A DNA stretch of 64,000 bases. It comes from JAJRAG01 sp050010535. GTDB taxonomy: Archaea; Thermoplasmatota; Thermoplasmata; Methanomassiliicoccales; JACIVX01. Each line of letters opens with the position of its first letter. Position 1 is the first letter of the stretch. A program made the position numbers and the translations under genes. Positions 16,670-25,871 of the stretch are shown here, one piece after another. The notes beneath the pieces are model-generated. The model was not told where the DNA came from. It ran no database searches and saw only the letters and a program-made list of their open reading frames with translations. The stretch spans positions 7,528 to 71,527 of the forward strand of contig JBEKKT010000004.1 of NCBI GenBank assembly GCA_050010535.1. The letters run 5' to 3'.

Positions 16670-17335
16670 GTGAAATATCCAGATTGGGAAGCGATCTATT
16701 GCAGGATACTGGACGACTTCGGCTACTCGAGGACGGAAGACGAGTACTCCGCTCGCGTGCTTGCAACGCTAGTAAGTGGAAGGAGAGTCTGCGGCCCCGA
16801 GTGTCTTAATGAAATAATCGGGCGAACCGTGACCGTATACGGTTTCGGGCCGAACCTCGAAAAGGAGATGGATGAGGTCGAGCCATCAGGCACGATAGTT
16901 TCGGCGGACGGCGCGACTACGGAATTAATCAAGAGAGGAATTATCCCTGACATAGTGGCGACAGACTTGGACGGAGACATCGATGCGCAGATCGCTGCAA
17001 ACATCAAGGGGGCTGTCGCCGTGATTCACGCGCACGGGGATAATCTGAATCGGATAAAAGAGTTCGTCCCCTTTTTCCCCGGCAGAATTACGCCAACTAC
17101 GCAATCGAAACCGTTTGACAGGGTCTACAACTTCGGAGGCTTCACCGACGGGGACAGAGCTGTAATGTTGGCCAGGCATTTCGGGGCGAACAGGATCTTT
17201 CTGATCGGATTCGATTTCACAACAGCGAGGACGCAGACGGGTAAGAACGCTATCGTCAAGGCGAAGAAGCTCGAATGGGCACGAAAGCTCATTTATGATA
17301 TGAATCCGCCCAGAGTCGCACTGTCGACACCTTAA
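16670..17335 (+). CDS. mptE: 6-hydroxymethyl-7,8-dihydropterin pyrophosphokinase (MptE/DUF115)
   Basis: The 221-residue protein fits the archaeal MptE family, which pyrophosphorylates 6-hydroxymethyl-dihydropterin in the pathway to tetrahydromethanopterin-type or folate-type cofactors. Visible blocks are TVYGFGPNLEKEM, SADGATTELI, PDIVATDLDGD, AVIHAHGDNLNRI, FGGFTDGDRAVMLA and IGFDFTT. The length is slightly short but complete. The GTG start at 16670 lies 8 bases after the DUF373 stop, so the two genes are probably co-transcribed. Confidence 0.9.
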   Translation: MKYPDWEAIYCRILDDFGYSRTEDEYSARVLATLVSGRRVCGPECLNEIIGRTVTVYGFGPNLEKEMDEVEPSGTIVSADGATTELIKRGIIPDIVATDLDGDIDAQIAANIKGAVAVIHAHGDNLNRIKEFVPFFPGRITPTTQSKPFDRVYNFGGFTDGDRAVMLARHFGANRIFLIGFDFTTARTQTGKNAIVKAKKLEWARKLIYDMNPPRVALSTP

Positions 17336-17495
17336 TCAGGCCGCGAAAGGGAGGCCGTCGTTGAGTATTGAGTTTCCGATGCAGAATTACCAACGGGCCT
17401 GATGCGAATCATGTTGTTCAATAGCCGTATGTTAACGTTTTTTATGAACTCTTTTACCATATGGTATTCAGGCATGTTGTTGAATTCTCAAAACC

Positions 17496-17503
17496 TATTT
17501 ATA
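17496..17503 (+). promoter_or_regulatory. TATA box of the peptide-binding protein gene
   Basis: TATTTATA at 17496-17503 lies in an AT-rich 238-base gap after mptE. Transcription would start near 17528, leaving a leader of about 45 bases that ends with the strong ribosome site GGAGGAA before ATG 17574. No other feature was found in the gap. Confidence 0.6.
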
Positions 17504-17573
17504 GCAACAAACTCTTACCAAAGACCCAGTCTCCCAGTTTTGAATTAGTTTTAGGGAGAAGGAGGAAAGAAAA

Positions 17574-20039
17574 ATGGAAGGTGAAGGCAAAGAACTCCCT
17601 AAGGAGGAGGGCGGCAAGAGATCGATGACGAAAATAATTGCAGCGATTATTGTTATTATCCTCGTTGTCGCTGCCATCGGCGCCGCCGTTGTCCTGATGG
17701 GGGGTAAGAAGGCGGAGCACGTGGCTCCTACGGCGAGCTTCTCCGTCGGTAAAGAAGTGGTCAACACGACCACACCAGTGACTTTCGATGCGACAGGAAG
17801 TGCCGCAGCTTCGGACGCAACCATAGTGAACTACACCTGGCAATTTGGTGATGGCGTCGAGCAAGTGTCGACATCTGCCCAGATTACGCACACCTATGCA
17901 TACCCAGGCAAGTACGTCACGATCCTGACTGTCACAGACAGCAAAAATGCAGCGACGACAACCTGGAGTTCACCGGTCCGCGTTGAAGTGCTGAATCCAG
18001 TTCCCGCGGAAACGGTCACGGCGGCGACGGCCAACAGCACGTTGCCCTTTGCCCTTGTCGGAGCGAGTGCAGATGTGATCCAGAATGGAACGCTTCTGAG
18101 CTTCAATGCGAAGTCTTCTGGTGCATACGCCACTATCCAAAACAAGACCGGAAAATGGGTTGTGGTGGATTTCGGGATTCAGCAGGTCAAGAACGTGGAA
18201 TGGCACTTCGGGGACGGATCAGCCATAGTCTCTGGCAACACAACTGTGGCAGGAGCTGAGAACCACACATACGAGGGCGATGGAAACGTCTATGCCTCAT
18301 ATGCTGTCGTCACTAGCAGCCAAAACACAATGCAGCGTTACTACAACACCGTCGTTGTTCTGCCAGTTGGGCAGGCGGCTGGTGGTGGAGCGAAGAATCC
18401 CGACACTTTCACGACCGCTGAGTTCGGCGAACCCCAATCCTTGGACCCGGCCTGGGACTACGAGTCTTCGGGTGGCGAGATAATCCAGAATGTCTACGAG
18501 ACGCTGGTATGGTACAATGGATCGAGTTCAAGCGTCCTGATGCCGATGCTGGCTACTGAAGTTCCAACTGTGGCAAACGGTGGCATTTCCCCGGACTTCA
18601 TGAACTACACGTATCATATTCGCCCGAACGTTAAATTCCAGACCGGTGAGACAATGACCGGAGCGGATGTCGTGTATTCCCTGAAGCGCGTTCTCATCAT
18701 GAATGATGCTCGGGGTCCAGCGTGGATGCTGGGTCAATTCATGATTCCGGGTTTCAAGGCTGGAGTGGCGCTCAAGATGTCTGATATCAATGCGTCAATC
18801 GAACTCGTAGACCCGATGACCGTGACCATACATCTGCTGATGCCAATGCCCGCGTTCAACTACATCATGGCCTACACGGTGGGTTCGGTTGTCTCTAAGG
18901 CCTACGTCGAAGCGCACGGTGGAGTCAGTGCACCTCCCAATCAAGAGAACTCTTTCATGGACAGAAACATGGACGGAACTGGGCCGTTCTCGCTGCTGAG
19001 ATGGGCTCCTAACCAAGACATCGTGATGGTCAGGAATGACAACTACTGGCGCGCAGAGCCAAAACTGAAGTACGTGATCATCAAGAAGGTACAAGACGTT
19101 GGAACAAGGCTGCTCTACATCAAGTCTGGTCAAGTCGATTCGGTAATGTATCCAGTTGCGCAGAGGTCCGACGTTGCCAGCAACCCAGATATCACGCTGT
19201 ATGAAAAGTTGCCGACGCTATCGGTTACCTTCATCGTCATGACCTTTAACATTACGAAGAGCACCCTATCGATCGGCGACATTCCGCTGACGTTCTTCAG
19301 CGATGTGAACGTGAGGAAGGCCTTCTGTAACGCGTTCAATTACAAGGAGTTCATAGATAAGGTCACATTGGGAACTGGTTTGAGAGCTAATAGTCCGATT
19401 GTCCAGGGTCTGCTCGGATACGATCCGAACATCCCACTATACAACTATAACCTGACCCAGGCAGCGGCTTATCTGAAACTGGCTCAAGACCCGAGAAACC
19501 CTGGCAAGACCTACGCGCAGACAGGTTTCCACATGACGCTCTACTACAACGCTGGCAACACCGCACGACAGACAGCTTGCCTTATGATGGAGGACGCGTT
19601 CACGTTGATGAGCAACAATGCGACCCTAGGCACGACTGGAGCCAACTTTGTCATCACAGTGCAGCCTCTTGACTGGCCGACTTTCTTGAACGCGAGAGAG
19701 AACGATCAACTACCAGCCTTCTACATCGGTTGGCTTGCAGACTACCCTGATCCTGATGACTTTGCCAACCCATGCCTGGCCACGGGTGGAGCGTTCCCCT
19801 ATTACTCTGGATTAGACAACGCTACACTCACTGCGATGATTCATGCAGCAGCGCTGGAGACCAACAACACTATACGAGCTCAAATGTACCACAACATCTC
19901 GATGTCGCAGTACAACAACGCGTACTATATCCTCACAGCTCAGCCAACTGCTTTCTATGTGTTCCGGACTTGGGTGAACGGGTTCATCTACAACATGATG
20001 TATTCGCTCTACTATTACTACCCGATGTCGAAGGGCTAG
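17574..20039 (+). CDS. Peptide/dipeptide ABC transporter substrate-binding protein with PKD domains
   Basis: The 821-residue protein is anchored by one N-terminal helix (about residues 20-43) and displays its rest outside. A PKD-type beta domain follows (APTASFSVGKEV and YTWQFGDGVEQ, ending near TLTVTDSKN, about 50-135). A second PKD-like segment is seen around EWHFGDGSA (about 215). The family-5 solute-binding domain fills 275-821, with TTAEFGEPQSLDPAWDYES and GADVVYSLKRVL. Glycosylation-type NxT/S sites are frequent. It supplies oligopeptides to the permease genes that follow. PKD domains probably space the binding domain from the surface or bind polymers. Confidence 0.92.
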   Translation: MEGEGKELPKEEGGKRSMTKIIAAIIVIILVVAAIGAAVVLMGGKKAEHVAPTASFSVGKEVVNTTTPVTFDATGSAAASDATIVNYTWQFGDGVEQVSTSAQITHTYAYPGKYVTILTVTDSKNAATTTWSSPVRVEVLNPVPAETVTAATANSTLPFALVGASADVIQNGTLLSFNAKSSGAYATIQNKTGKWVVVDFGIQQVKNVEWHFGDGSAIVSGNTTVAGAENHTYEGDGNVYASYAVVTSSQNTMQRYYNTVVVLPVGQAAGGGAKNPDTFTTAEFGEPQSLDPAWDYESSGGEIIQNVYETLVWYNGSSSSVLMPMLATEVPTVANGGISPDFMNYTYHIRPNVKFQTGETMTGADVVYSLKRVLIMNDARGPAWMLGQFMIPGFKAGVALKMSDINASIELVDPMTVTIHLLMPMPAFNYIMAYTVGSVVSKAYVEAHGGVSAPPNQENSFMDRNMDGTGPFSLLRWAPNQDIVMVRNDNYWRAEPKLKYVIIKKVQDVGTRLLYIKSGQVDSVMYPVAQRSDVASNPDITLYEKLPTLSVTFIVMTFNITKSTLSIGDIPLTFFSDVNVRKAFCNAFNYKEFIDKVTLGTGLRANSPIVQGLLGYDPNIPLYNYNLTQAAAYLKLAQDPRNPGKTYAQTGFHMTLYYNAGNTARQTACLMMEDAFTLMSNNATLGTTGANFVITVQPLDWPTFLNARENDQLPAFYIGWLADYPDPDDFANPCLATGGAFPYYSGLDNATLTAMIHAAALETNNTIRAQMYHNISMSQYNNAYYILTAQPTAFYVFRTWVNGFIYNMMYSLYYYYPMSKG

Positions 20040-20048
20040 TGGATATAC

Positions 20049-20087
20049 CAAACCTTTTCCCATTTTCTATATTTCTGTTTGTTTTGA
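20049..20087 (+). terminator. T-rich terminator after the binding-protein gene
   Basis: Starting nine bases after the TAG stop there are repeated T runs (CCTTTTCCCATTTTC, then TTTCTGTTTGTTTTGA). Archaeal termination typically uses such U-tracts without a strong hairpin. The permease genes downstream have their own TATA box at 20165, which agrees with a transcript end here. Confidence 0.5.
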
Positions 20088-20164
20088 GCGAGCTATTTTC
20101 ATTTTCAGTTGGACCTGAAACGGTCTATTGATCCAGGACTACCTCTCAGGATAAGCAAAAACTC

Positions 20165-20210
20165 TTTTATAGCGTGATACTGTTCCTCGGAGTCAGTTTG
20201 GAGACGGGGT
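20165..20210 (+). promoter_or_regulatory. Promoter and ribosome site of the dppBCDF operon
   Basis: TTTTATAG at 20165-20172 is a good TATA box. GGGGTGA (20206-20212) is a strong ribosome site, seven bases before CTG 20220. No ATG, GTG or TTG lies at a suitable distance; the first in-frame standard start is TTG 20250. The site therefore decides the start of dppB. Confidence 0.6.
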
Positions 20211-20219
20211 GACCAGGCT

Positions 20220-21242
20220 CTGAAGCTGAGGACCTTCATTATCAGACGATTGTTACTTCTCATTCCAGTATTGTTGGGAGTATCCTTATTTGTCTTCTCT
20301 CTGACGAGAATTGCGGGGAACCCGGCAGCAGCCTACATAACAGAGAGGATGACACCGGATCAGATCAAAGCAATCGAGGCGCAGTTCCATCTGAACGATC
20401 CCGTCTATATACAATACTTCTACTGGCTCAATGGGATCGTGCATGGGAATTGGGGCTACTCCCCAACAGCGAGTTTGCCTGTAACCGAGGCGATAGCGGT
20501 CTATTTTCCAGCTACTTTCGAACTCACGATGGTGAGCATGATAATCGCGGTTGTTCTTGGCATCGCACTCGGGACTATTTCTGCTGTGAGAAAGGACACG
20601 CCTGCTGACCACGCAACGAGAATTATGGCGCTTTCGGGGGTTTCTCTACCAATATTCTGGTTGGGCCTGATGTTGAAGTTCGTATTTGCGTTCGAACTCC
20701 CTTGGCTTCCATTGGGAGGACGATACGATATCCTTCTCGTCCTCCGACAACCGGCCATTCATCAGTACACAGGATTCTGGTTGATAGACACTTTCTTGAA
20801 CGGGAATTTCACTCTATTTAGCGATGGCGTGTGGCACATCATCCTCCCGGCCGTCACTCTTGCCTTCGGCTCCATTGCAATAATAACTAGGATAATGAGG
20901 TCCAGCATGCTGGAGGTGATGAGTCTGGACTACGTGAGAACTGCCAGATCAAAAGGCCTTCCCGAAAGATTGGTTATAAGGAAACACGCGAGGCGAAACG
21001 CGCTGATTCCAACCACGACCATAATAGGACTCTCGTTCGGCGGACTCTTGGGGGGAGCTGTGCTCACTGAGACTATATTCGACTGGCCAGGTTTGGGAAG
21101 ATGGGCAGCATCCGCAACATTGTCGAATGACTGGGCCTCGATTCTTGGGTTCACTTTATTGACAGCTGTCATTTACGTGCTAGTTAATCTTATCGTGGAC
21201 GTTCTGTACGCATACTTAGATCCGCGCGTGAGGCTGGAGTGA
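20220..21242 (+). CDS. dppB: Peptide ABC transporter permease (DppB/OppB type)
   Basis: A binding-protein-dependent inner-membrane permease of the DppB family with about six transmembrane helices. It has TFIIRRLLLLIPVLLGVSLF at the N-terminus and the EAA-type loop DYVRTARSKGLPERLV before NALIPTTTIIGLSFGGLLGG. The conserved N-terminal LKLRTFIIRR block lies upstream of the first standard start (TTG 20250), and a strong GGGGTGA sits seven bases before CTG 20220. I therefore infer a CTG start. With TTG the protein would be 330 residues and lack the normal first cytoplasmic segment. dppC follows after four bases. Confidence 0.9.
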   Translation: MKLRTFIIRRLLLLIPVLLGVSLFVFSLTRIAGNPAAAYITERMTPDQIKAIEAQFHLNDPVYIQYFYWLNGIVHGNWGYSPTASLPVTEAIAVYFPATFELTMVSMIIAVVLGIALGTISAVRKDTPADHATRIMALSGVSLPIFWLGLMLKFVFAFELPWLPLGGRYDILLVLRQPAIHQYTGFWLIDTFLNGNFTLFSDGVWHIILPAVTLAFGSIAIITRIMRSSMLEVMSLDYVRTARSKGLPERLVIRKHARRNALIPTTTIIGLSFGGLLGGAVLTETIFDWPGLGRWAASATLSNDWASILGFTLLTAVIYVLVNLIVDVLYAYLDPRVRLE

Positions 21243-21246
21243 TTTG

Positions 21247-22227
21247 ATGGAGAAATCCGAGGCCAAAAGGAAGAAGATGGAGATGCCAGGTTACTCAATT
21301 TCAGGCATCAAGAAATCTCTTGAGCCGAGGATTCGCGAATGGAGATTCTCCCTGTACCTTATGCGGAAGAGTCTCCTGGCATTGGTCGGTCTAGTCATCG
21401 TTATTGTGATGGTGTTGATAGCGATATTTGCCCCGGTCTTGGCCCCAACATTGCCAGGCCATGACCCTATGCAAATTCCACGAGATTACGATCCGCCCAA
21501 GCCACCTGGCGCTGAAGGACATTTGCTGGGAACGGGATTTCTTGGCGGGGACATATACTATGGCATCATATGGGGAGCGAGAACGTCTATACAAATAGCA
21601 ATTTTCGTTGTTGTTTTTGCGACTGTGGTAGGACTTGTACTCGGCGCAGTGTCGGGATATTTCGGCGGTGCTATCGACGAGGCTCTGATGAGAGTCACCG
21701 ACGTCTTTCTGTCCGTTCCTGCGCTCATTCTCTGCATGGCCGTTGCGGCTGTGCTCAGCCGGACTCTTGAGAACATAATGCTCGCGCTCACTATTGTGTG
21801 GTGGCCCCCTTATGCGAGATTGGTCAGAGGACAGGTGCTATCAATCAGAGAAAGCACTTATGTGGAAGCCGCGAGAGCAGTCGGTGCAAAGAGATCAAGG
21901 ATACTATTCAGGCACATTGTGCCAAACTCGCTTTCGCCTATCATTGTCAACATGACGATGGACTTTGGTGTGGTTGTTCTGGTCGCGGCGGGCCTCAGCT
22001 ACATCGGCTTCGGAGCTCCCGCGGGCACGGCCGAATGGGGCAAGATGGTGTCGGACGGCCAGGCATACTTCCTCAGCACCGTTCCGTATCCGTATCCGAA
22101 CGGAACGCCCTACACACCATGGTGGATGGTCACGTTCCCAGGGCTGATGATATTCTTATTCGTTATGGGCTTCAACCTGCTTGGTGATGGACTCAGAGAT
22201 ATCTTGGATCCACGTCTTCGGAGATGA
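21247..22227 (+). CDS. dppC: Peptide ABC transporter permease (DppC/OppC type)
   Basis: The 326-residue partner permease has a cytoplasmic N-terminus, a first helix (LLALVGLVIVIVMVLIAIFA), the DppC landmark HLLGTGFLGGDIYYGIIWGARTS region, and the EAA loop STYVEAARAVGAKRSRILFRH before VPNSLSPIIVN. ATG 21247 is preferred over the in-frame TTG three bases earlier. It makes a heterodimeric channel with DppB. The next gene begins four bases after its stop. Confidence 0.93.
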   Translation: MEKSEAKRKKMEMPGYSISGIKKSLEPRIREWRFSLYLMRKSLLALVGLVIVIVMVLIAIFAPVLAPTLPGHDPMQIPRDYDPPKPPGAEGHLLGTGFLGGDIYYGIIWGARTSIQIAIFVVVFATVVGLVLGAVSGYFGGAIDEALMRVTDVFLSVPALILCMAVAAVLSRTLENIMLALTIVWWPPYARLVRGQVLSIRESTYVEAARAVGAKRSRILFRHIVPNSLSPIIVNMTMDFGVVVLVAAGLSYIGFGAPAGTAEWGKMVSDGQAYFLSTVPYPYPNGTPYTPWWMVTFPGLMIFLFVMGFNLLGDGLRDILDPRLRR

Positions 22228-22231
22228 CTCG

Positions 22232-23662
22232 ATGGAAAAAAGAGAGACATTGCTGGAAATCGAGAACTTGTACACTAACTTCTACACGTATCAAGGTGTC
22301 GTCAAAGCCCTCGACGGAATCGATTTCTCGATAATGAAGGGCGAGACTTTCGGCCTTGTCGGAGAGACTGGCTGCGGAAAGAGTGTTACCGCGAACTGCA
22401 TCCTCCGCCTTATTCCATCTCCACCGGGAAAAATCGAGAAGGGCAGGATCTACTTCATGATGCCGGAGAAAGAAAGAGAAAGGCGAAAGGAGCTTAGAAA
22501 GAAGATTCAAGAATTGAAGGCAAACTCGGCCGAGGACGGTAGGTCAGCGGAGATCAGCAACCTAGAGAAGGAGCTGTCAAAGAACGTCAGGGAATGGGAT
22601 CTTCTTTCAAAGAGCGCAACTTACATGCAGAAAATCCGCGGCAAGTACATATCGATGATCTTTCAGGAGCCTATGAGCGCTTTGAATCCAGTTTTCACGT
22701 CGGGCGATCAGGTCGCCGAGACTCTTCTCTTACATGAACGGAAAGACCTTGCGAAGGCCGTGATAAAAACTATCGATACGAGAATCGGCCAGATTGACAC
22801 ATACAAGAGAGCGAAGCTGAAGTCGGTGGACTCCGGCGGTTATGTGTGCTCTAATTGCGGTCAAACGGATCTCTTGGTCGGCATTGAGAGATGTCCGAAC
22901 TGTGGGTCTAGCTTTGTAGCCCGACCATTCAGAGGCTTGGAGCGGCCTAGACTGAGATTTAGCAGGCGATTTTATGCAAGGATGGAGAAGGACCCCAACG
23001 CACTTTCGCTGAGGATATCCTCGAGAATTCCGCTATTGAGAAGGTATGAGAGGTTTGTAAAAGATGAGGCCTTAGATCGGGCGAGGGACTTGCTAAAAAC
23101 CGTCAGAATTCCTGATCCGGACAATGTCGTTCGGTCCTTCCCCTACGAACTCAGTGGTGGGATGCAACAGAGAGTGATGATCGCGATGGCACTCGCTTGC
23201 AAGCCACAACTTTTGATTGCTGACGAACCAACGACAGCGCTGGACGTGACTATTCAAGCGCAAATTCTTAAGATCATAAAAGAACTCCAACTGGAAACTG
23301 GTACATCGGTCCTTTTGATCACACACAACTTGGGAGTCGTGGCGGAAACCTGTGACAGGGTCGGCGTTATGTACGCTGGCGTGATGGCGGAGATAGGTCT
23401 AGTCCATGACATATTCAAGGAGCCCCTCCATCCGTACACGCAAGGGCTCATGAACTCCGTCCCGAGACTACTCGCAGGGGGGGCCACCAGACTGGAGACA
23501 ATCCCAGGGAGTGTGCCAAACCTTATCCGCCCACCGCCAGGGTGCAGATTCCACCCTCGATGCCCCTATGCGATGACCATATGCAGAGAGACGAAACCTC
23601 CAATGATCGAGGTCGAGCCAGGGCACTTCACAAGTTGTTATCTCTACACGGAGGCAGGCTGA
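22232..23662 (+). CDS. dppD: Peptide ABC transporter ATPase (DppD type) with inserted zinc ribbon
   Basis: The 476-residue nucleotide-binding subunit is over 100 residues longer than usual. Walker A is GETGCGKS (44-51), the Q-loop region FQEPMSALNP (about 144-153), the signature LSGGMQQR (about 307-314), Walker B LLIADEPTTALD, and the C-terminal oligopeptide cap GCRFHPRCPYA. Two insertions are visible: a charged helical segment after Walker A (about 78-130), and a zinc-ribbon-like CSNCG...CPNCG (cysteines about 206, 209, 221, 224) between the Q-loop and the signature. The ATG at 22232 is chosen because it places KRETLLEIENL at the start. It powers the transporter as a DppD-DppF dimer. Confidence 0.93.
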   Translation: MEKRETLLEIENLYTNFYTYQGVVKALDGIDFSIMKGETFGLVGETGCGKSVTANCILRLIPSPPGKIEKGRIYFMMPEKERERRKELRKKIQELKANSAEDGRSAEISNLEKELSKNVREWDLLSKSATYMQKIRGKYISMIFQEPMSALNPVFTSGDQVAETLLLHERKDLAKAVIKTIDTRIGQIDTYKRAKLKSVDSGGYVCSNCGQTDLLVGIERCPNCGSSFVARPFRGLERPRLRFSRRFYARMEKDPNALSLRISSRIPLLRRYERFVKDEALDRARDLLKTVRIPDPDNVVRSFPYELSGGMQQRVMIAMALACKPQLLIADEPTTALDVTIQAQILKIIKELQLETGTSVLLITHNLGVVAETCDRVGVMYAGVMAEIGLVHDIFKEPLHPYTQGLMNSVPRLLAGGATRLETIPGSVPNLIRPPPGCRFHPRCPYAMTICRETKPPMIEVEPGHFTSCYLYTEAG

Positions 23663-24747
23663 TGGAGGGTACACTAGTCGAGGCGAGGGGGCTCAAGAAG
23701 CACTTTCCGATAAGGGGAGGGCTTCTTAAGAGGCAACTGGCTAGCGTGAAGGCTGTTGACGGCGTGGATTTCTACATCAAGAAGGGGGAGACGCTCGGCC
23801 TTGTTGGAGAAAGCGGTTGCGGAAAAACAACTGTGGGAAGATGTTTGCTTATGCTCACTCAGCCGACTGGTGGTCACGTATATTACAAGATGCCCATAGA
23901 GGCAAGGAAGGAACTCGATCAGTTAGAACAAACTCTTAGAGATGCAAACAAGGCCCAGAGAAAGGAGGAAATCGAGAAGACTGAATCGGAACTCGAGGAG
24001 TTCTTCGACAAATATGCTTTGGATAGAAGGGCCGATGACGAACTGCGCAATCTACGCCGGGAGATGCAAGTAGTGTTCCAGGACCCATTCTCTTCTCTGA
24101 ATCCGAGGATGCTGATCAGGGACGTCGTCGGGGAGCCGCTCCTAATCCATGGCATAGCGAAGGGCGAGGAACTAAGGAACAGAGTAATATCGTTGCTAGA
24201 GAAGGTGGGCTTGAACCCCGAGCATCTCTATAGGTACCCGCACGAATTCAGCGGAGGACAGCGGCAGAGGATCGGCGTGGCTCGCGCCCTCGCCCTGAAT
24301 CCTGACTTCATCGTCTTGGACGAACCGACGTCTGCCCTCGACGTATCCGTTCAGGCACAGATCCTTAATATGCTGAACGATCTCCAAGGGGAACTGAATC
24401 TCACATATCTGTTCATCTCTCATGATCTCAGCACGATACGTTACATGTGCGATCGAGTCAACGTCATGTACCTAGGGAAGGTTGTAGAATCGGCGCGGAA
24501 GGACGATCTGTTCCGAAAACCATTGCATCCATACACTGAAGCTCTCTTGTCCGTGATACCAGTGCCAGACCCTGACCTGCGAAGGGATAGAATCGTGCTT
24601 GCTGGGGAGATACCCAGCCCGGCCAATCCACCCTCAGGATGCCGATTCCACACACGGTGCAGGTACAGGCAAGCGATTTGCGAGGAGAAGGAACCTGAGC
24701 TTGTCGACAAAGGTGGGGAGCACTCTGTCGCATGTCACTTCCGCTAG
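23662..24747 (+). CDS. dppF: Peptide ABC transporter ATPase (DppF type)
   Basis: The 361-residue ATPase has Walker A GESGCGKTT (about 51-59), Q-loop FQDPFSSLNPR, signature FSGGQRQR, Walker B VLDEPTSALD and the C-terminal cap GCRFHTRCRYR. Like DppD it carries a charged helical insertion after Walker A (about 78-125) that lengthens it relative to bacterial DppF, but no zinc ribbon. ATG 23662 overlaps the dppD stop by one base. The TAG stop lies 14 bases before the next ATG. Confidence 0.94.
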   Translation: MEGTLVEARGLKKHFPIRGGLLKRQLASVKAVDGVDFYIKKGETLGLVGESGCGKTTVGRCLLMLTQPTGGHVYYKMPIEARKELDQLEQTLRDANKAQRKEEIEKTESELEEFFDKYALDRRADDELRNLRREMQVVFQDPFSSLNPRMLIRDVVGEPLLIHGIAKGEELRNRVISLLEKVGLNPEHLYRYPHEFSGGQRQRIGVARALALNPDFIVLDEPTSALDVSVQAQILNMLNDLQGELNLTYLFISHDLSTIRYMCDRVNVMYLGKVVESARKDDLFRKPLHPYTEALLSVIPVPDPDLRRDRIVLAGEIPSPANPPSGCRFHTRCRYRQAICEEKEPELVDKGGEHSVACHFR

Positions 24748-24761
24748 GCGCGGAGTGTTCC

Positions 24762-25076
24762 ATGGCTAAGAAACGCAAGATCGAAGTCGAGAAAGGAAAT
24801 TCGTCGGATTCGTCCTCCGTAGATCACAAGGATGATCTCGCCGAGAAATACGAGGACGTTTCATGGGGAGTCTGGGCCAGGAGAACGTATCTGAAGTACT
24901 GGTACGTTGTTGGATGCGTCTTCGTTGATCTCCTTGTCGCGCTCGAGATTGCGAGAGTCGGCCCCAAAACTTGGTCGGCGTCACTTTCCGTTTTCGTTCT
25001 TATCGTTTTGCTGGTGATTGAGATTCTATTTTACTCGTTCATATGGAAAGATCTGAGGCTACCCTGGCGCAAGTAA
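24762..25076 (+). CDS. Small two-helix membrane protein
   Basis: A 104-residue protein of unknown function. The N-terminal 45 residues are charged and Ser-rich (KKRKIEVEKG, SSDSSSVDHKDD). Two hydrophobic helices follow (WYVVGCVFVDLLVALEIA and VFVLIVLLVIEILFYSF), ending in a basic WRK tail. It begins 14 bases after dppF with CGGAGTG as ribosome site, so it is probably the last gene of the transporter operon. I do not recognise the family. Confidence 0.7.
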   Translation: MAKKRKIEVEKGNSSDSSSVDHKDDLAEKYEDVSWGVWARRTYLKYWYVVGCVFVDLLVALEIARVGPKTWSASLSVFVLIVLLVIEILFYSFIWKDLRLPWRK

Positions 25077-25112
25077 TAGTTTTTTATAGCGGACCGGAGT
25101 AACTTTGAAACA

Positions 25113-25805
25113 ATGGCGAACAACATCGCTATGCTCATTGCGGTCACTTTCGCTCTAATTCTGCTCTTCATGTTTCTTTATATCCAGCGTCTCCTCAGTA
25201 ACTCAGTCATGGACATGTGGGAATCGGAGTCGCTTGAAGCACCTTATGTTTACGCGGCGGGGCTCGTTCTCGGGGCGATAGTCCTGTCGCTTTTCAGTCT
25301 AAGGATCATTGAGGATCCATTGGTAGTCAGCATAAACATCACTGGTTTCCTCGTACCTATCTCAGTAGCGATCTACATCGTGATGTTTAGAAAAGTTACG
25401 GCTCTTGCCGCATTGAGTTCAATCGTCTTCGTCGCTGCAGTTGCATTCCTCGTAACGAACGTGACTTCGGGCGCAATCGTGATTGAGTTTCCGTGGTGGC
25501 TCGGTCCCGTTGCTGTCGCGGCGATCTGCGGCTATTATGGGGCCAAGGATGATAATCCACTCAGCTCCGCTGCATTGGCCTATCTTGGGGCAAGCATGGG
25601 CGTGCTTGTGGGAGGTGACCTTGCGAAAATCCCGGAGTTCGTTGCGAGGGGTGGCGACTACCTTGTTCTGGGCGGGGGTGGCATGCTGGATTTCGTGTTT
25701 CTGCTCGGGGTTTTTGCGGTCGCAGCCCTCTGGGGAACGCGATGGGCTGTAGATTATATCAGAAGGAGATTGCCGGGACGGTCAGAATTGGCTGAGCAAG
25801 GATGA
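25113..25805 (+). CDS. DUF1614 family membrane protein
   Basis: The 230-residue protein has about seven hydrophobic segments. The C-terminal half carries the DUF1614 pattern: CGYYGAKDDNPLSSAALAYL, SMGVLVGGDLAKIPEF and GGGGMLDFVFLLGVFAV. The function of the family is unknown. A TATA box (TTTTTATAG near 25080) lies about 30 bases before ATG 25113, which suggests a leaderless transcript separate from the dpp operon. Confidence 0.8.
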   Translation: MANNIAMLIAVTFALILLFMFLYIQRLLSNSVMDMWESESLEAPYVYAAGLVLGAIVLSLFSLRIIEDPLVVSINITGFLVPISVAIYIVMFRKVTALAALSSIVFVAAVAFLVTNVTSGAIVIEFPWWLGPVAVAAICGYYGAKDDNPLSSAALAYLGASMGVLVGGDLAKIPEFVARGGDYLVLGGGGMLDFVFLLGVFAVAALWGTRWAVDYIRRRLPGRSELAEQG

Positions 25806-25871
25806 GGTGTGTTGTGCTTACCACCCAATACGTATTTGACCCTGAAATGCAATGCGGGGTTCGGGGAACAG

